In this document: positions 27,137 to 35,817 of the stretch, piece after piece
How positions within the stretch are numbered: position 1 is the first letter of the stretch
How the letters are laid out: each line of letters opens with the position of its first letter
Assembly (NCBI GenBank): GCA_021202275.1
Contig: JAJQDI010000018.1
Location: 140,516 to 204,515, forward strand
DNA from: Bacteroides sp.
Lineage (GTDB): Bacteria > Bacteroidota > Bacteroidia > Bacteroidales > Bacteroidaceae
DNA length: 64,000 nt
Direction: 5' to 3'
Program-made: the position numbers and the translations under genes
The notes under the pieces: generated by a model
Databases searched by the model: none
The model's input: only the letters and a program-made list of their open reading frames with translations
What the model was told of the DNA's origin: nothing

Positions 27137-30100
27137 TCAGGCACCTTCCTTTTTCTCCAGCGACTGATAGATCACTTCCTGTATTCGCTTACGTATTCCC
27201 AGCTTGGAGAGTTGATTGGTCACCGTAGAAGGATAGGTACGATTACTGAGAAAAACATATACCAGCTCATTGTCCGGATCTACCCAGACACACGTACCCG
27301 TAAAACCGGTATGTCCATATACGGAAGCCGGCGCGGCAGCGGCACACGGACTACGCTCCGGATTCCTGCGATCGGGCTTATCAAAACCGAGACCACGCCG
27401 GCTGCGGGAAGAAGTTCCTGTTGTAAAAAGTCTGCAAGTCTCCTCTCCCAGATAGCGTTTTCCACGGTATTCTCCTCCGTTGAGCAGCAACTGGGAGATC
27501 TGAGCCACTTCCGTAGCCGTAGAGAAAAGCCCGGCATTGCCGGAAATACCCCCCTGAAAAGCGGCTGCTTCATCGTGAACATACCCATGTATGGTAGTCT
27601 TACGCACAAAACGATCTATTGCCGAAGGCACGATCTCTTCTTTTTCAAAATAACGCAAAGGAAGATAAGATGTACGCCGGAGTCCCATCGGATCGAAGAA
27701 CTCACGCGCCAGAAAGGTATCCAGCGGAGTGCCGGTCAACTGCTCCACCATCTGCTGCAGCAGGATGAAACCGATGCAACTATATACATATTTCTTCTCT
27801 CCCAGCCTGGAAGAAACTATCTTGCGGTTGATCTCTGCCTGGAACGACCGGTCGACCCACATGCTATCCACCACATGCAGGGTATGCGTATCGGTACGTA
27901 CCGGAGAAACAAGCCCTTTCCTGAAAGAGAAATGAGGATTGGCCCATACCCGGCTCGCCAGCTGCAGGGGGTGTGTAGCATCGCGTTTGGCACTCAGCAA
28001 AGTGCCCGGATAACTATCTGTATCTATTCCTTCTCTGTAGAAAGGGATGCTGGAAACAAGGCCCGATTCGTGAAAGAGAAGTTCCCGGATGGTGATATTC
28101 TCTTTATTGGTCCCTTTCAGGTAGGGAAGGTGATCGCTTACCTTATCCGTCAGATTGAACAGACCTTTATCATATACCTTCATGACAGCCAATAGCGTAC
28201 CGACCATCTTACTCAGCGAAGCGACATCGTACATATCTTCCCGTTCCACCTGCGCGCTTCCCTTACCGGCATGAGTACCAAACGCCTTATTATACATCAT
28301 CTTACCCTCTTTGAGTACAACCACCTGGCAACCCGGATAAGCATCTTTGGAGATACCTTCCAGAGCAATCTCATCGATCCGGTCGAGAACAGCCGGGTTC
28401 ATCCCATACTCTTCGGGAAGATAGACCGGAAGTTCGCCCACGGTCAGCGTGACTCCCTGTCCGGGACGAAAAAGGGATCCTACACTTGCAGAAAGCCTCC
28501 CGTCTAATGTAGCCTGCCCAAACAGGGCATCCGCCGTATGACGCTGTACATCGCGGTTGATAGAATGTGCCCAGATCACTGCGGATGCCTTAGAAAGAGC
28601 AGTTTCGATCTGCGTCATGGGTTTATTGGGAGTGAAAAAGACATAAGTGACCGGCTCGTCCCATTCGAAACGGTCAAAAAAGGTCTGATAAGCCGTCAGC
28701 TGTGTAGCCGTCACACAAACCACAATGCGTTTACAGGCTTTCATGCGTTGTATCAACTGATCCGAAGCCGACGCGCTCAACCCGCCGGCAAGCTGAAAAC
28801 GTCTGACCGGAGCGTATTGCTCCAGAGATCTGATGAAAGTCTCCGCATCCGAAGCACCTCCCACCTGCAACACCGCAACACTCTCCTCCTCCTGCACATC
28901 CAGAGGCAACACCCTGTCTTTATTGACGATCAGGGTCACAGCCGCCTGTTGCAACCGCCGGATCAGGTCGGTTGCCTGCGGGGTATGGATCCGTTGTTCC
29001 AGACCAGACAACTGTATCTCCGGCTGGTCCGGCAAACCAAGCATATATTTATAGATAAGTACCTTCCGGCATTTCTCATTGATCTCCGCTTCGCTCAACT
29101 CTCCTTTCTCTATGGCTTTCAGTACAGCTTCTATCTCCGATTTCAGACGCGGAGGCGACAATACCATATCGTTCCCGGCTTTCAGAGCCTGCAGACTGGG
29201 ATTTTCATTGCCAGCCCCTTTCATCGCCAGCGCGTCGGTAAAGATAAGGCCACGGAAGCCCATCTCCTCTTTCAGCAATCCATGTACGATATTCCTGGAA
29301 AGGGAAGAAGGTCGTCCGGCCTCCGGCTCCAAGGCAGGAACTTCCAGGTGCCCCACCATGACACTGCCCAATCCCGCCCGGATCATCTGACGGAAGGGGT
29401 AAAGTTCTACACTATCCAGCCGTTCGCGGGAAAAAGGCAACACAGGCAAGGCATGATGAGAATCTACATCCGTATCTCCATGACCGGGAAAATGCTTGCT
29501 GACACTCAGTACACCTCCGCTTTCCAGACCGGTAGAATAGGCAATCACCTTGTCGGCCACCCGTTCCGGATCTTCGCCGAACGAACGGGTATTGATGACC
29601 GGATTGCGGGGATTGATGTTTACATCCGCTACAGGAGCAAAGTTTACATGTACCCCCATCTCCCGGCTCTGACGGGCGACTTCCTGTCCATACTCGTAGA
29701 TCAGACGATCGTCCTGTATACAACCCAGTATCATATTGCGGGGAAAGATAGGGGTGTTGCGCAAACGCATAGACAGTCCCCACTCGCCATCAAAAGTGAT
29801 CATAACGGGCACACTGGCCATCTCCTGCGCTTTATTGGTCAACTGAGCCTGATTCTCCATCAACCCTCCGGAAAAGAGCAAACCACCCACCTTATAGGTT
29901 TTCACAGCGTCCCGCAGCAACGCTTCATTCTGCCTGGTCTGTACGGGAGCTATCGTATAGACAAACAGCTGCCCTACTCTCTCTTTCAGACTGAGGGTGT
30001 TGAATACCGAGTCTACCCACTGCCGGCATTGTTCATCCCGCGAAGCCTTGTTGAGGATCAGAGGTTCGACCTGCGCGGAAAGCGACAACGTAAAAAAGAA

Positions 30101-30145
30101 GAAGGTGAAGGCTGATAAAAGGGAACAGAGAAATTTCCGGTTCAT
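27137..30145 (-). CDS. GH3 (NagZ-type) glycosidase fused to a serine beta-lactamase-like hydrolase
   Basis: 1002 residues, exported (signal peptide LLSAFTFFFFTLSLSAQ). Residues about 45-380 are a GH3 catalytic domain with KHFPGHGDTDVDSHHALP, the NagZ signature containing the His general acid/base, and IFTDALAMKG with the Asp nucleophile. A linker/GH3-C-like region follows (380-590). Residues about 600-1000 are a class C beta-lactamase/DD-peptidase-like domain with SLSK (SxxK) and HTG near the end. The middle YxN motif reads YSC, lacking the usual Asn. The fusion, known in Bacteroidota, suggests turnover of peptidoglycan fragments in the periplasm. It is read towards the tRNA gene; no terminator stands out. 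Confidence 0.9.
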   Translation of the reverse strand: MNRKFLCSLLSAFTFFFFTLSLSAQVEPLILNKASRDEQCRQWVDSVFNTLSLKERVGQLFVYTIAPVQTRQNEALLRDAVKTYKVGGLLFSGGLMENQAQLTNKAQEMASVPVMITFDGEWGLSMRLRNTPIFPRNMILGCIQDDRLIYEYGQEVARQSREMGVHVNFAPVADVNINPRNPVINTRSFGEDPERVADKVIAYSTGLESGGVLSVSKHFPGHGDTDVDSHHALPVLPFSRERLDSVELYPFRQMIRAGLGSVMVGHLEVPALEPEAGRPSSLSRNIVHGLLKEEMGFRGLIFTDALAMKGAGNENPSLQALKAGNDMVLSPPRLKSEIEAVLKAIEKGELSEAEINEKCRKVLIYKYMLGLPDQPEIQLSGLEQRIHTPQATDLIRRLQQAAVTLIVNKDRVLPLDVQEEESVAVLQVGGASDAETFIRSLEQYAPVRRFQLAGGLSASASDQLIQRMKACKRIVVCVTATQLTAYQTFFDRFEWDEPVTYVFFTPNKPMTQIETALSKASAVIWAHSINRDVQRHTADALFGQATLDGRLSASVGSLFRPGQGVTLTVGELPVYLPEEYGMNPAVLDRIDEIALEGISKDAYPGCQVVVLKEGKMMYNKAFGTHAGKGSAQVEREDMYDVASLSKMVGTLLAVMKVYDKGLFNLTDKVSDHLPYLKGTNKENITIRELLFHESGLVSSIPFYREGIDTDSYPGTLLSAKRDATHPLQLASRVWANPHFSFRKGLVSPVRTDTHTLHVVDSMWVDRSFQAEINRKIVSSRLGEKKYVYSCIGFILLQQMVEQLTGTPLDTFLAREFFDPMGLRRTSYLPLRYFEKEEIVPSAIDRFVRKTTIHGYVHDEAAAFQGGISGNAGLFSTATEVAQISQLLLNGGEYRGKRYLGEETCRLFTTGTSSRSRRGLGFDKPDRRNPERSPCAAAAPASVYGHTGFTGTCVWVDPDNELVYVFLSNRTYPSTVTNQLSKLGIRKRIQEVIYQSLEKKEGA

Positions 30146-30261
30146 GGTTTCGTTTATTTTCTATATCATCGTACCTGCGATACGACAAAGAATCAGTAAT
30201 TAAAAACAGGTATACCGTTCCTCCCCTGCCGGTACGACCTATCTGTGGGTCCATGCATGGA

Positions 30262-31122
30262 TCAGGGCAGCATCACATCCAGACGCCCTACATAGATGGA
30301 GTTCTTACCCATCTGAGTCACTAACACCTCTTTCCCATCGGCATTGGTGTAAGGTTCGGGACTTTCCAGATAGGTATGCGAATGGCCTCCGATAATGATG
30401 TCAATATTCCGGGACTGCACCGCCAGTACCTGATCCGAGTCGGGATTTGTCCGGGAAGACTTGTGGCCGAGATGGGACAGACAAATAACAATGTCACACC
30501 CTTCCTGGTTTTTCAGAAGATCGGCAATTTCATTGGCCACAGGTACCGGATCGTGATAGATCACTCCCTGACAGTTCTCGTCTGCTACCATTCCCCGGAG
30601 TTTTACACCCAGCCCCAGCACACCGATCTTTATCCCGTTACGTTCCAGAACCAGATAAGGCTTTACAAGTCCTTCCAATACGGTTCCCGTCACTTCGTAA
30701 TTGGAGCAGACAACCGGAAATTCCGCCATACGGTACAGACGGGCCAGGTTGTCCATGCCAAAGTCGAACTCATGATTACCTATGGTCACCGCATCGTACT
30801 TCATGGCATTCATCAATTTCACTTCCACATCCCCTTTGAACAGATTGTAATAAGGAGTACCCTGAGAGAAATCTCCACTATCAAACAAAAGCAGATCGGG
30901 ATGTTCCGCACGCATCCGGTTGATATAGGTAGCACGTCTCACATATCCTCCTTTACCAGCCGAACGGGTATCGGCCGAATTCACTTCCACGGGTTCTATA
31001 CGGCTATGCGAGTCATTGGTATGCAGAATGACAAGTTCCCGTTGTGCCCGGACAGGCAAAGAGAACAGCAGGCAGGAAGCCATACAGACAGAAAAAACGA
31101 ATGTATATATTTTCTGGTTCAT
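30262..31122 (-). CDS. 5'-nucleotidase-type metallophosphatase (N-terminal domain only)
   Basis: 286 residues, exported (SVCMASCLLFSLPVRA). Calcineurin-like phosphoesterase motifs: HTNDSHSRIEP, LLFDSGDFSQGTPYY, TIGNHEFDFGMDNL, ICLSHLGHKSS and GGHSHTYLE. These supply the two-metal site of UshA-like 5'-nucleotidases. It stops after the catalytic domain; the substrate-binding C-terminal domain is encoded separately by the gene 38 bp upstream. I infer that the two periplasmic proteins act together on nucleotides, or that this one acts alone as a phosphatase of broad specificity. Confidence 0.9.
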   Translation of the reverse strand: MNQKIYTFVFSVCMASCLLFSLPVRAQRELVILHTNDSHSRIEPVEVNSADTRSAGKGGYVRRATYINRMRAEHPDLLLFDSGDFSQGTPYYNLFKGDVEVKLMNAMKYDAVTIGNHEFDFGMDNLARLYRMAEFPVVCSNYEVTGTVLEGLVKPYLVLERNGIKIGVLGLGVKLRGMVADENCQGVIYHDPVPVANEIADLLKNQEGCDIVICLSHLGHKSSRTNPDSDQVLAVQSRNIDIIIGGHSHTYLESPEPYTNADGKEVLVTQMGKNSIYVGRLDVMLP

Positions 31123-31160
31123 ATCTTTTCTTTTTCAACTTCTATATGTAGCGTGTATAC

Positions 31161-31955
31161 TTATTCACGGATCGTGATACGTCCGTCTATCCGGGAAGTT
31201 ACCTCCAGACCTTTTCCGGCCTGATCCCGTACATATTCCAGGAATATATCACGGATCGTGGCACCTTCCGGACAAAAACGTTCTTCGGACTGACGGAAAG
31301 CAGACAGTTTATCATTGCCTTCTGCTAAATAATCCAAGGTAGCTACCACATAGCTTCGTTCGTCATCGATCTCCTCGTCCCCCACTGTGGCACTCACCAA
31401 TTTCCCGTCAGAGGTGATCACCAGACGGGCATTACTGACCCCTTCTCCACCGGCTACAGCGATATTTTCCATCAACTGTTTCAATGTACTCCCTTTCATG
31501 GTCAATAGACAGAGCGAATTCTCGAAAGGCAGGATCTCATAGATCGTTCCATACGTAATGTCGCCGGCACTCAGGCTGCTCCGAAGGCCGCCCATATTCA
31601 CCACAGCCATATCGGCCGGACGCCCCAGATAAGGAACAGCAGATTGCCGGAAGACATCCGCCACCAGGTTGGAAAGCAGACTTTCAGGTCTGCCCGCGCT
31701 CATATCCATAGCGCTACGCCCTACAACCGGGGTCATGATGCTATCTACCACCGCTTTGTAAGGAGCCAGTATCGCAGTGGCCACAGGGTCCGGATCACGG
31801 TCCCAGTCCACGTTCATCTCTACGCGGCTACCTGTCACCTGTATGGCTTGTGCCTGTACTTCGCCGGGCAGGCTCCGCGCAGTGCGACAGCTACCCAAGG
31901 TCAACAAAAGTCCCAGTACAACGACCGGGAACATCTCTCTGTAACGTGAAATCAT
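31161..31955 (-). CDS. 5'-nucleotidase C-terminal-domain lipoprotein
   Basis: 264 residues with a lipoprotein signal (VVVLGLLLTLGSC). The body matches the 5_nucleotid_C domain: ESLLSNLVADVFRQSA, DMAVVNMGGLRSSLSAGDIT and YGTIYEILPFENSLCLLTMKG, which in UshA carries the aromatic residues stacking on the base. No metallophosphatase motif is present. It precedes the catalytic half on the same strand, so domain order in the operon is the reverse of the fused enzyme. The lipid anchor could hold the complex at a membrane. Confidence 0.88.
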   Translation of the reverse strand: MISRYREMFPVVVLGLLLTLGSCRTARSLPGEVQAQAIQVTGSRVEMNVDWDRDPDPVATAILAPYKAVVDSIMTPVVGRSAMDMSAGRPESLLSNLVADVFRQSAVPYLGRPADMAVVNMGGLRSSLSAGDITYGTIYEILPFENSLCLLTMKGSTLKQLMENIAVAGGEGVSNARLVITSDGKLVSATVGDEEIDDERSYVVATLDYLAEGNDKLSAFRQSEERFCPEGATIRDIFLEYVRDQAGKGLEVTSRIDGRITIRE

Positions 31956-31985
31956 AGGTATATTCAGATTTTATTTTCACTGCCA

Positions 31986-31993
31986 CAAATATA
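31986..31993 (-). promoter_or_regulatory. Putative promoter of the 5'-nucleotidase pair (-7 box)
   Basis: TATATTTG on the minus strand, exact to TAnnTTTG, 31 nt before the ATG; the -33 box is weak. Confidence 0.5.
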
Positions 31994-32097
31994 CTCTTTT
32001 CGGTTTGTTTTACCTAACCGATCACACATGTTTAAGATTTCATTTCCTTTTTCACAACGGATACGGAGCTGGAACGGAAGGAGATATTACAAAAACA

Positions 32098-32129
32098 TTT
32101 GGCTGTCCGGAAAATATTTCGTTACTTTG
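32098..32129 (+). promoter_or_regulatory. Promoter of rplS
   Basis: TTTG (32098-32101), 20 nt, TTACTTTG (7 of 8) followed by CACC, the usual start context. The leader is about 75 nt. Confidence 0.6.
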
Positions 32130-32210
32130 CACCGCTTTCGCGCAACCGCTGTCAAAGAAGAGTTACTTGTTACGTTGCGTAGATACTAAATCAATTTAAT
32201 CGAAACAACA

Positions 32211-32567
32211 ATGGATTTAATCAAAATTGCAGAAGAAGCATTTGCTACCGGCAAACAACATCCTCAGTTCAAGGCCGGTGACACTGTTACCGTTGCATAC
32301 CGTATTATTGAAGGTAACAAAGAACGTGTACAGCTGTACCGTGGCGTTGTTATCAAAATTGCCGGTCACGGAGATAAGAAACGTTTTACCGTACGTAAAA
32401 TGTCAGGAACTGTAGGTGTAGAAAGAATTTTCCCTCTGGAATCACCCGCTATCGATAAGATTGAAGTGAACAAGATTGGTAAAGTACGTCGTGCCAAATT
32501 GTACTATCTTCGCGCTCTTACCGGTAAAAAAGCAAGAATTAAAGAAAAACGCTTTGCCAACAAGTAA
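32211..32567 (+). CDS. rplS: 50S ribosomal protein L19
   Basis: 118 residues. Seen: [55 protein letters not shown] and [21 protein letters not shown], all diagnostic of L19, which lies at the 30S-50S interface. Length is normal. Monocistronic here: own promoter and a strong terminator directly after, without the rpsP/trmD neighbours seen in many bacteria. Confidence 0.98.
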   Translation: MDLIKIAEEAFATGKQHPQFKAGDTVTVAYRIIEGNKERVQLYRGVVIKIAGHGDKKRFTVRKMSGTVGVERIFPLESPAIDKIEVNKIGKVRRAKLYYLRALTGKKARIKEKRFANK

Positions 32568-32589
32568 TTGCTGGACAGGCAAGACAAAT

Positions 32590-32626
32590 AAAAAAGAAGG
32601 GACTTCTCGGAAGTCCCTTCTTTTTT
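32590..32626 (+). terminator. rplS terminator
   Basis: Perfect 16-bp stem AAAAAAGAAGGGACTT / AAGTCCCTTCTTTTTT with a 5-nt loop, ending in T6. Confidence 0.92.
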
Positions 32627-32696
32627 GTCCATACTTTCAAAGGCCATTCTCCAAATTATAGTATACAGGCCACACCCTTATACAGAGGATAGATCG

Positions 32697-32900
32697 TCAA
32701 AGAACTCTCCTCTCCCGGTTTGTATGATCTACGCTGATCTGCGCAACTGTCTGGATGCTGCATTCCCCGGGAGAAAATAACCAGGTAATTTCAAGGATAC
32801 CCTCATAAGTAATACGGCCACCTGCATAGTGAATAAAGTCACACTTCTCCCCACCTTTCCACTCTCCTTTATAAAAAACATGGAAGTATGATTCGGCCAT
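32697..32900 (-). CDS. Possible small hypothetical protein
   Basis: A 67-codon frame from the ATG at 32900 (MAESYFHVFYKGEWKGGEK). It has no motif I know and no clear ribosome site. It is listed because it is the only plausible ORF in the 785-bp gap between rplS and the fimbrillin gene; it may be chance. Confidence 0.2.
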   Translation of the reverse strand: MAESYFHVFYKGEWKGGEKCDFIHYAGGRITYEGILEITWLFSPGECSIQTVAQISVDHTNRERRVL

Positions 32901-33130
32901 GTATATACAGAAAAACATTTCTTCTATTCCTTCTCTTTACCTGCTGTCCGCACCAAACAACGGAAGTATTCCTGTATCCGGAAATCAAAAACCCTACTTA
33001 TAATTGAAAAGATAAGTTAAAACAAAGCCGATAACAGATAGAATCCTTTCTCTCATTGCCACTACAGATAGCAGAACAACACTCAAAACACAATATTTGT
33101 TAAAGTTACATCCCCCTTCTAATGATTCAT

Positions 33131-33161
33131 TTTGATGAATAGGAACAACAAATTATATTTG
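33131..33161 (+). promoter_or_regulatory. Promoter of the fimbrial operon
   Basis: TTTG (33131-33134), 19 nt, TATATTTG (33154-33161): exact consensus. The mRNA leader before the fimbrillin ATG would be about 185 nt and contains a 19-codon mini-ORF. Confidence 0.8.
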
Positions 33162-33233
33162 CGCAGATAAAAATACTTGAAATTTCTATACTTAACTTAA
33201 AATTTATATAAAAACATCCATAAATCAGAGGTT

Positions 33234-33293
33234 ATGAAAAGACTTATTCTAAGTATGGCAACAACCATTTTTGATCTGCACGATCCATTTTAG
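33234..33293 (+). CDS. Mini-ORF in the fimbrial leader
   Basis: ATG to TAG, 19 residues, beginning MKRLILSMATTIF and then diverging to a short charged tail. The start resembles a truncated signal peptide. It may be a regulatory leader, the remnant of a deleted fimbrillin gene, or chance. Confidence 0.25.
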   Translation: MKRLILSMATTIFDLHDPF

Positions 33294-33352
33294 AATTCCC
33301 GGTAAAATCCATATAACTGCATAAAATTTCAAACTACTTAATTTGAATAAAA

Positions 33353-34702
33353 ATGAAAATCAAATCGTTTATCGCATTGTTTGCCGCCGGTTTGTTAACG
33401 GCTTCTTGTAGCAACGATAAGAATGAAACGCCTGTGATCCCGACCCATGAAAAAGCTGTAGTAAGGGTTACGGTAGATGCTGCCAGTTTCAGTACAAGAG
33501 TTACATTCCCGGGCAATACTCCTACCAGCCAGGAAGTACCTCTATACAACTATGCCATATTGGTATTTAACGAGAACCAGATATTGGAATACATCGAGCC
33601 TGTATCGATCTACACCGCTCAGGACCAGACCATCCTGGACCCCACCCAAACCCCCATCACCTCTGAGTTCGAAGTAACCCTGGGTACCAAATATTTCTAT
33701 GTAGTAGCCAACGTCCCCGTCAGCGAACTGATGAGCAATCAGGATCAGTTCTCTCCCGATCAGAATGTACTGGTACAAGGTATCAAAGAGTATGTCCTGG
33801 AACTGGATGAGGTGGATCAGATCATCGGATATCTCAAATCCGACACCCAGGCTAATCCCAATCCCAAAAACCGTGGATTCATGATGACAACTCTGGGAGG
33901 CCTTACCACAGTACGTATCCATGTACATAAAGACGACGGTACCAATACAGTTAAATTGACACTGGGACGTGCCATGGCTAAAGTCGCTGTGAGAAATGCT
34001 CTTAAAACATCCACACAAGACCAATTGTATGGCACACTTGAAAATATGGAATACAAGGTAGGACACAATCCTAAGAAGATGTATGTAGTACAGCATTACC
34101 ACAGAGATGCCAGCGACGTATTGATTACCCCTAATTACGAAGATGACAAAGTAGATCCCAATGCTTATTTTGGTTCCCTGGAAGATTACCAGAGCGCGGA
34201 AGATGGCTCCAATACCTACACCTACTGTCTGGAAAATGCAAATAAGATCCCGAAACATGGAAATGCCAGTGTAGTTTATATCAAAGGAAAGTTCATTCCT
34301 CATGATCAATATATACTGGACGGAACCTCAAGTGATCTGGTAAACGGGACTTTCTGGCGTATCAAAAATACGGATCCGAATGACCCCATTAAATACACAG
34401 AAGGTTTTTATGCAAACCAACCAAGTGTCGCAAGCAATCAGGAAGCAGTAGAGTATAAGAATGGTATCTGTTATTACACCCTGTACCTGGAAGATGAAGA
34501 TGCTATAGATGATAAATACACGGTGAAAAGAAATTCGTTCTATAAGGTCTCCATCACCAAAGTAAGTAATGCAGGCGAACCCAGCGACGATGAAGAAGAG
34601 TTGATCCCGGAACCGGAAACCCCACTGGATGGAAGCGGATTGGTAGAAGCTACCATCACACTGATACCCTGGGATGAGATTGAGCAGGATGGAGAGATCT
34701 GA
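33353..34702 (+). CDS. Major fimbrial subunit, Mfa1/FimA-like fimbrillin lipoprotein
   Basis: 449 residues. Lipoprotein signal MKIKSFIALFAAGLLTASC, so it is carried to the outer membrane as a lipoprotein. An N-terminal beta-sandwich follows, with VVRVTVDAASFSTRVTFPG containing the Arg where gingipain-like proteases release the N-terminal strand in Porphyromonas. A second beta-sandwich carries LGRAMAKVAVRNAL, the typical RAxAKV motif of fimbrillins. The C-terminus NSFYKVSITKVSN...ATITLIPWDEIEQDGEI fits the donor strand. First gene of a four-gene operon and, being followed by a strong hairpin, likely the most abundant product. Confidence 0.88.
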   Translation: MKIKSFIALFAAGLLTASCSNDKNETPVIPTHEKAVVRVTVDAASFSTRVTFPGNTPTSQEVPLYNYAILVFNENQILEYIEPVSIYTAQDQTILDPTQTPITSEFEVTLGTKYFYVVANVPVSELMSNQDQFSPDQNVLVQGIKEYVLELDEVDQIIGYLKSDTQANPNPKNRGFMMTTLGGLTTVRIHVHKDDGTNTVKLTLGRAMAKVAVRNALKTSTQDQLYGTLENMEYKVGHNPKKMYVVQHYHRDASDVLITPNYEDDKVDPNAYFGSLEDYQSAEDGSNTYTYCLENANKIPKHGNASVVYIKGKFIPHDQYILDGTSSDLVNGTFWRIKNTDPNDPIKYTEGFYANQPSVASNQEAVEYKNGICYYTLYLEDEDAIDDKYTVKRNSFYKVSITKVSNAGEPSDDEEELIPEPETPLDGSGLVEATITLIPWDEIEQDGEI

Positions 34703-34723
34703 TCCTGGCATGTAAATAACCCG

Positions 34724-34761
34724 GGTAGAGTTCCGGGACTTCTACTTCCCGGAACTCTACC
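34724..34761 (+). terminator. Hairpin between the fimbrillin and anchor genes (partial terminator)
   Basis: Perfect 15-bp stem GGTAGAGTTCCGGGA with its complement and an 8-nt loop, then CTTTTGCT. It sits within an operon, so it probably acts as a leaky terminator or a 3' stabiliser that keeps the major subunit in excess over the minor ones. Confidence 0.7.
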
Positions 34762-34802
34762 TTTTGCTATTTATCCTGAAAAGAGATTTAGACAGAGACA
34801 AA

Positions 34803-35792
34803 ATGAATACTCGCTTTATATTAAGATCTCAGTGGATCAGTTGCATCCTTGTATGTTTCTTTTTAAGCAATTGTATTTCGGAGAACTACGAGGATTGCGA
34901 ACCCACCGGATCTGCCCTGGATTTTTCCTTGCAGTTTATCTATGATTATAATGAACAGCGAGTCGATCTTTTTGAAAAAGAAGTAGAATACATAGATATT
35001 TACCTTTTCAATGAAGAGAGAAAATTCATACAAAGATCAGGGATATATGTGTCGGAACTTACAGACAATATGCTTGCCATGGATCTGCCCGAAGGCACCT
35101 ATACAGCTGTTATCTGGGGGAATACGCATGCTCCACAGTTCTATCTGCCAGACGATCAGGATCTGGAAAGCATCAGCGAACTTTACCTGTCTCTCAACGC
35201 CGAGGACGATGTGGTAAACAGCGAATTGCCTACACTGTTTCACGGAAAAGAGACCTTTACCATAGAAGATAAGGAAGGAAAACAGATCTGCCCGGTCCAT
35301 CTATCCAGAAATACCAAAATCGTCCGCTTCGTCTTTTCGGGTATGCAATACCCTATTTACACACTGGGTGAGATCAACCAGCAGGTAGTACTGGCAGGAA
35401 CCAACGGAGAATACTCCTATGACAACCAAACAGAAGATTCGGAACGTACGATCCTCTATATGCCTGTCTCAGAAACACCCAGCAACAGGAACTACGATCT
35501 GCTGGTAACTTTCCATACCTTACAGATCAGAGAGAACACCCCTCTGCTGGTGCGCTTGTGGGATACACGTACAGAACTACAACCCATACTGGAAGAAGAT
35601 CTGTTGCCTCATTTGCTGAAAAACACAGAGCCTGAAGATGTTTCAGAATACCTGAAATATACCCATGAATTTACCCTTGAACTGGAGCTCGAAGAGATAG
35701 AAGGTGGCTATGTAGTAACCCGAATAGAGCCCATCAATTGGTCCGAGATACATGAAGGCTGGGAAGTGATCACTCCTCCGGGAGAGATATAA
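34803..35792 (+). CDS. FimB/Mfa2-like fimbrial anchor lipoprotein
   Basis: 329 residues from the ATG at 34803 (MNTRFILRSQ); the track's earlier start lies inside the intergenic sequence. Lipobox FFLSNC. The N-terminal domain follows the FimB/Mfa2 pattern: LDFSLQFIYDYNEQRVDLFE, YIDIYLFNEERKFIQ, LPEGTYTAVIWGN. A second sandwich domain ends in FTLELELEEIEGGY. In Porphyromonas the equivalent protein caps and anchors the fibre at the cell surface and limits its length. Its position directly after the major subunit is the usual one. Confidence 0.85.
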   Translation: MNTRFILRSQWISCILVCFFLSNCISENYEDCEPTGSALDFSLQFIYDYNEQRVDLFEKEVEYIDIYLFNEERKFIQRSGIYVSELTDNMLAMDLPEGTYTAVIWGNTHAPQFYLPDDQDLESISELYLSLNAEDDVVNSELPTLFHGKETFTIEDKEGKQICPVHLSRNTKIVRFVFSGMQYPIYTLGEINQQVVLAGTNGEYSYDNQTEDSERTILYMPVSETPSNRNYDLLVTFHTLQIRENTPLLVRLWDTRTELQPILEEDLLPHLLKNTEPEDVSEYLKYTHEFTLELELEEIEGGYVVTRIEPINWSEIHEGWEVITPPGEI

Positions 35793-35817
35793 TGTGTAAC
35801 CCTTCAATGGAATAAAC

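Noticed and set aside
27005-28195. 396-codon plus-strand ORF over the GH3/hydrolase gene
   Set aside because: It is antisense to a gene with clear family motifs, starts inside the tRNA and has no recognisable domain.
28538-30115. 525-codon plus-strand ORF
   Set aside because: Antisense shadow of the GH3 domain; composition rich in Arg, His and Gln as expected for a reverse frame.
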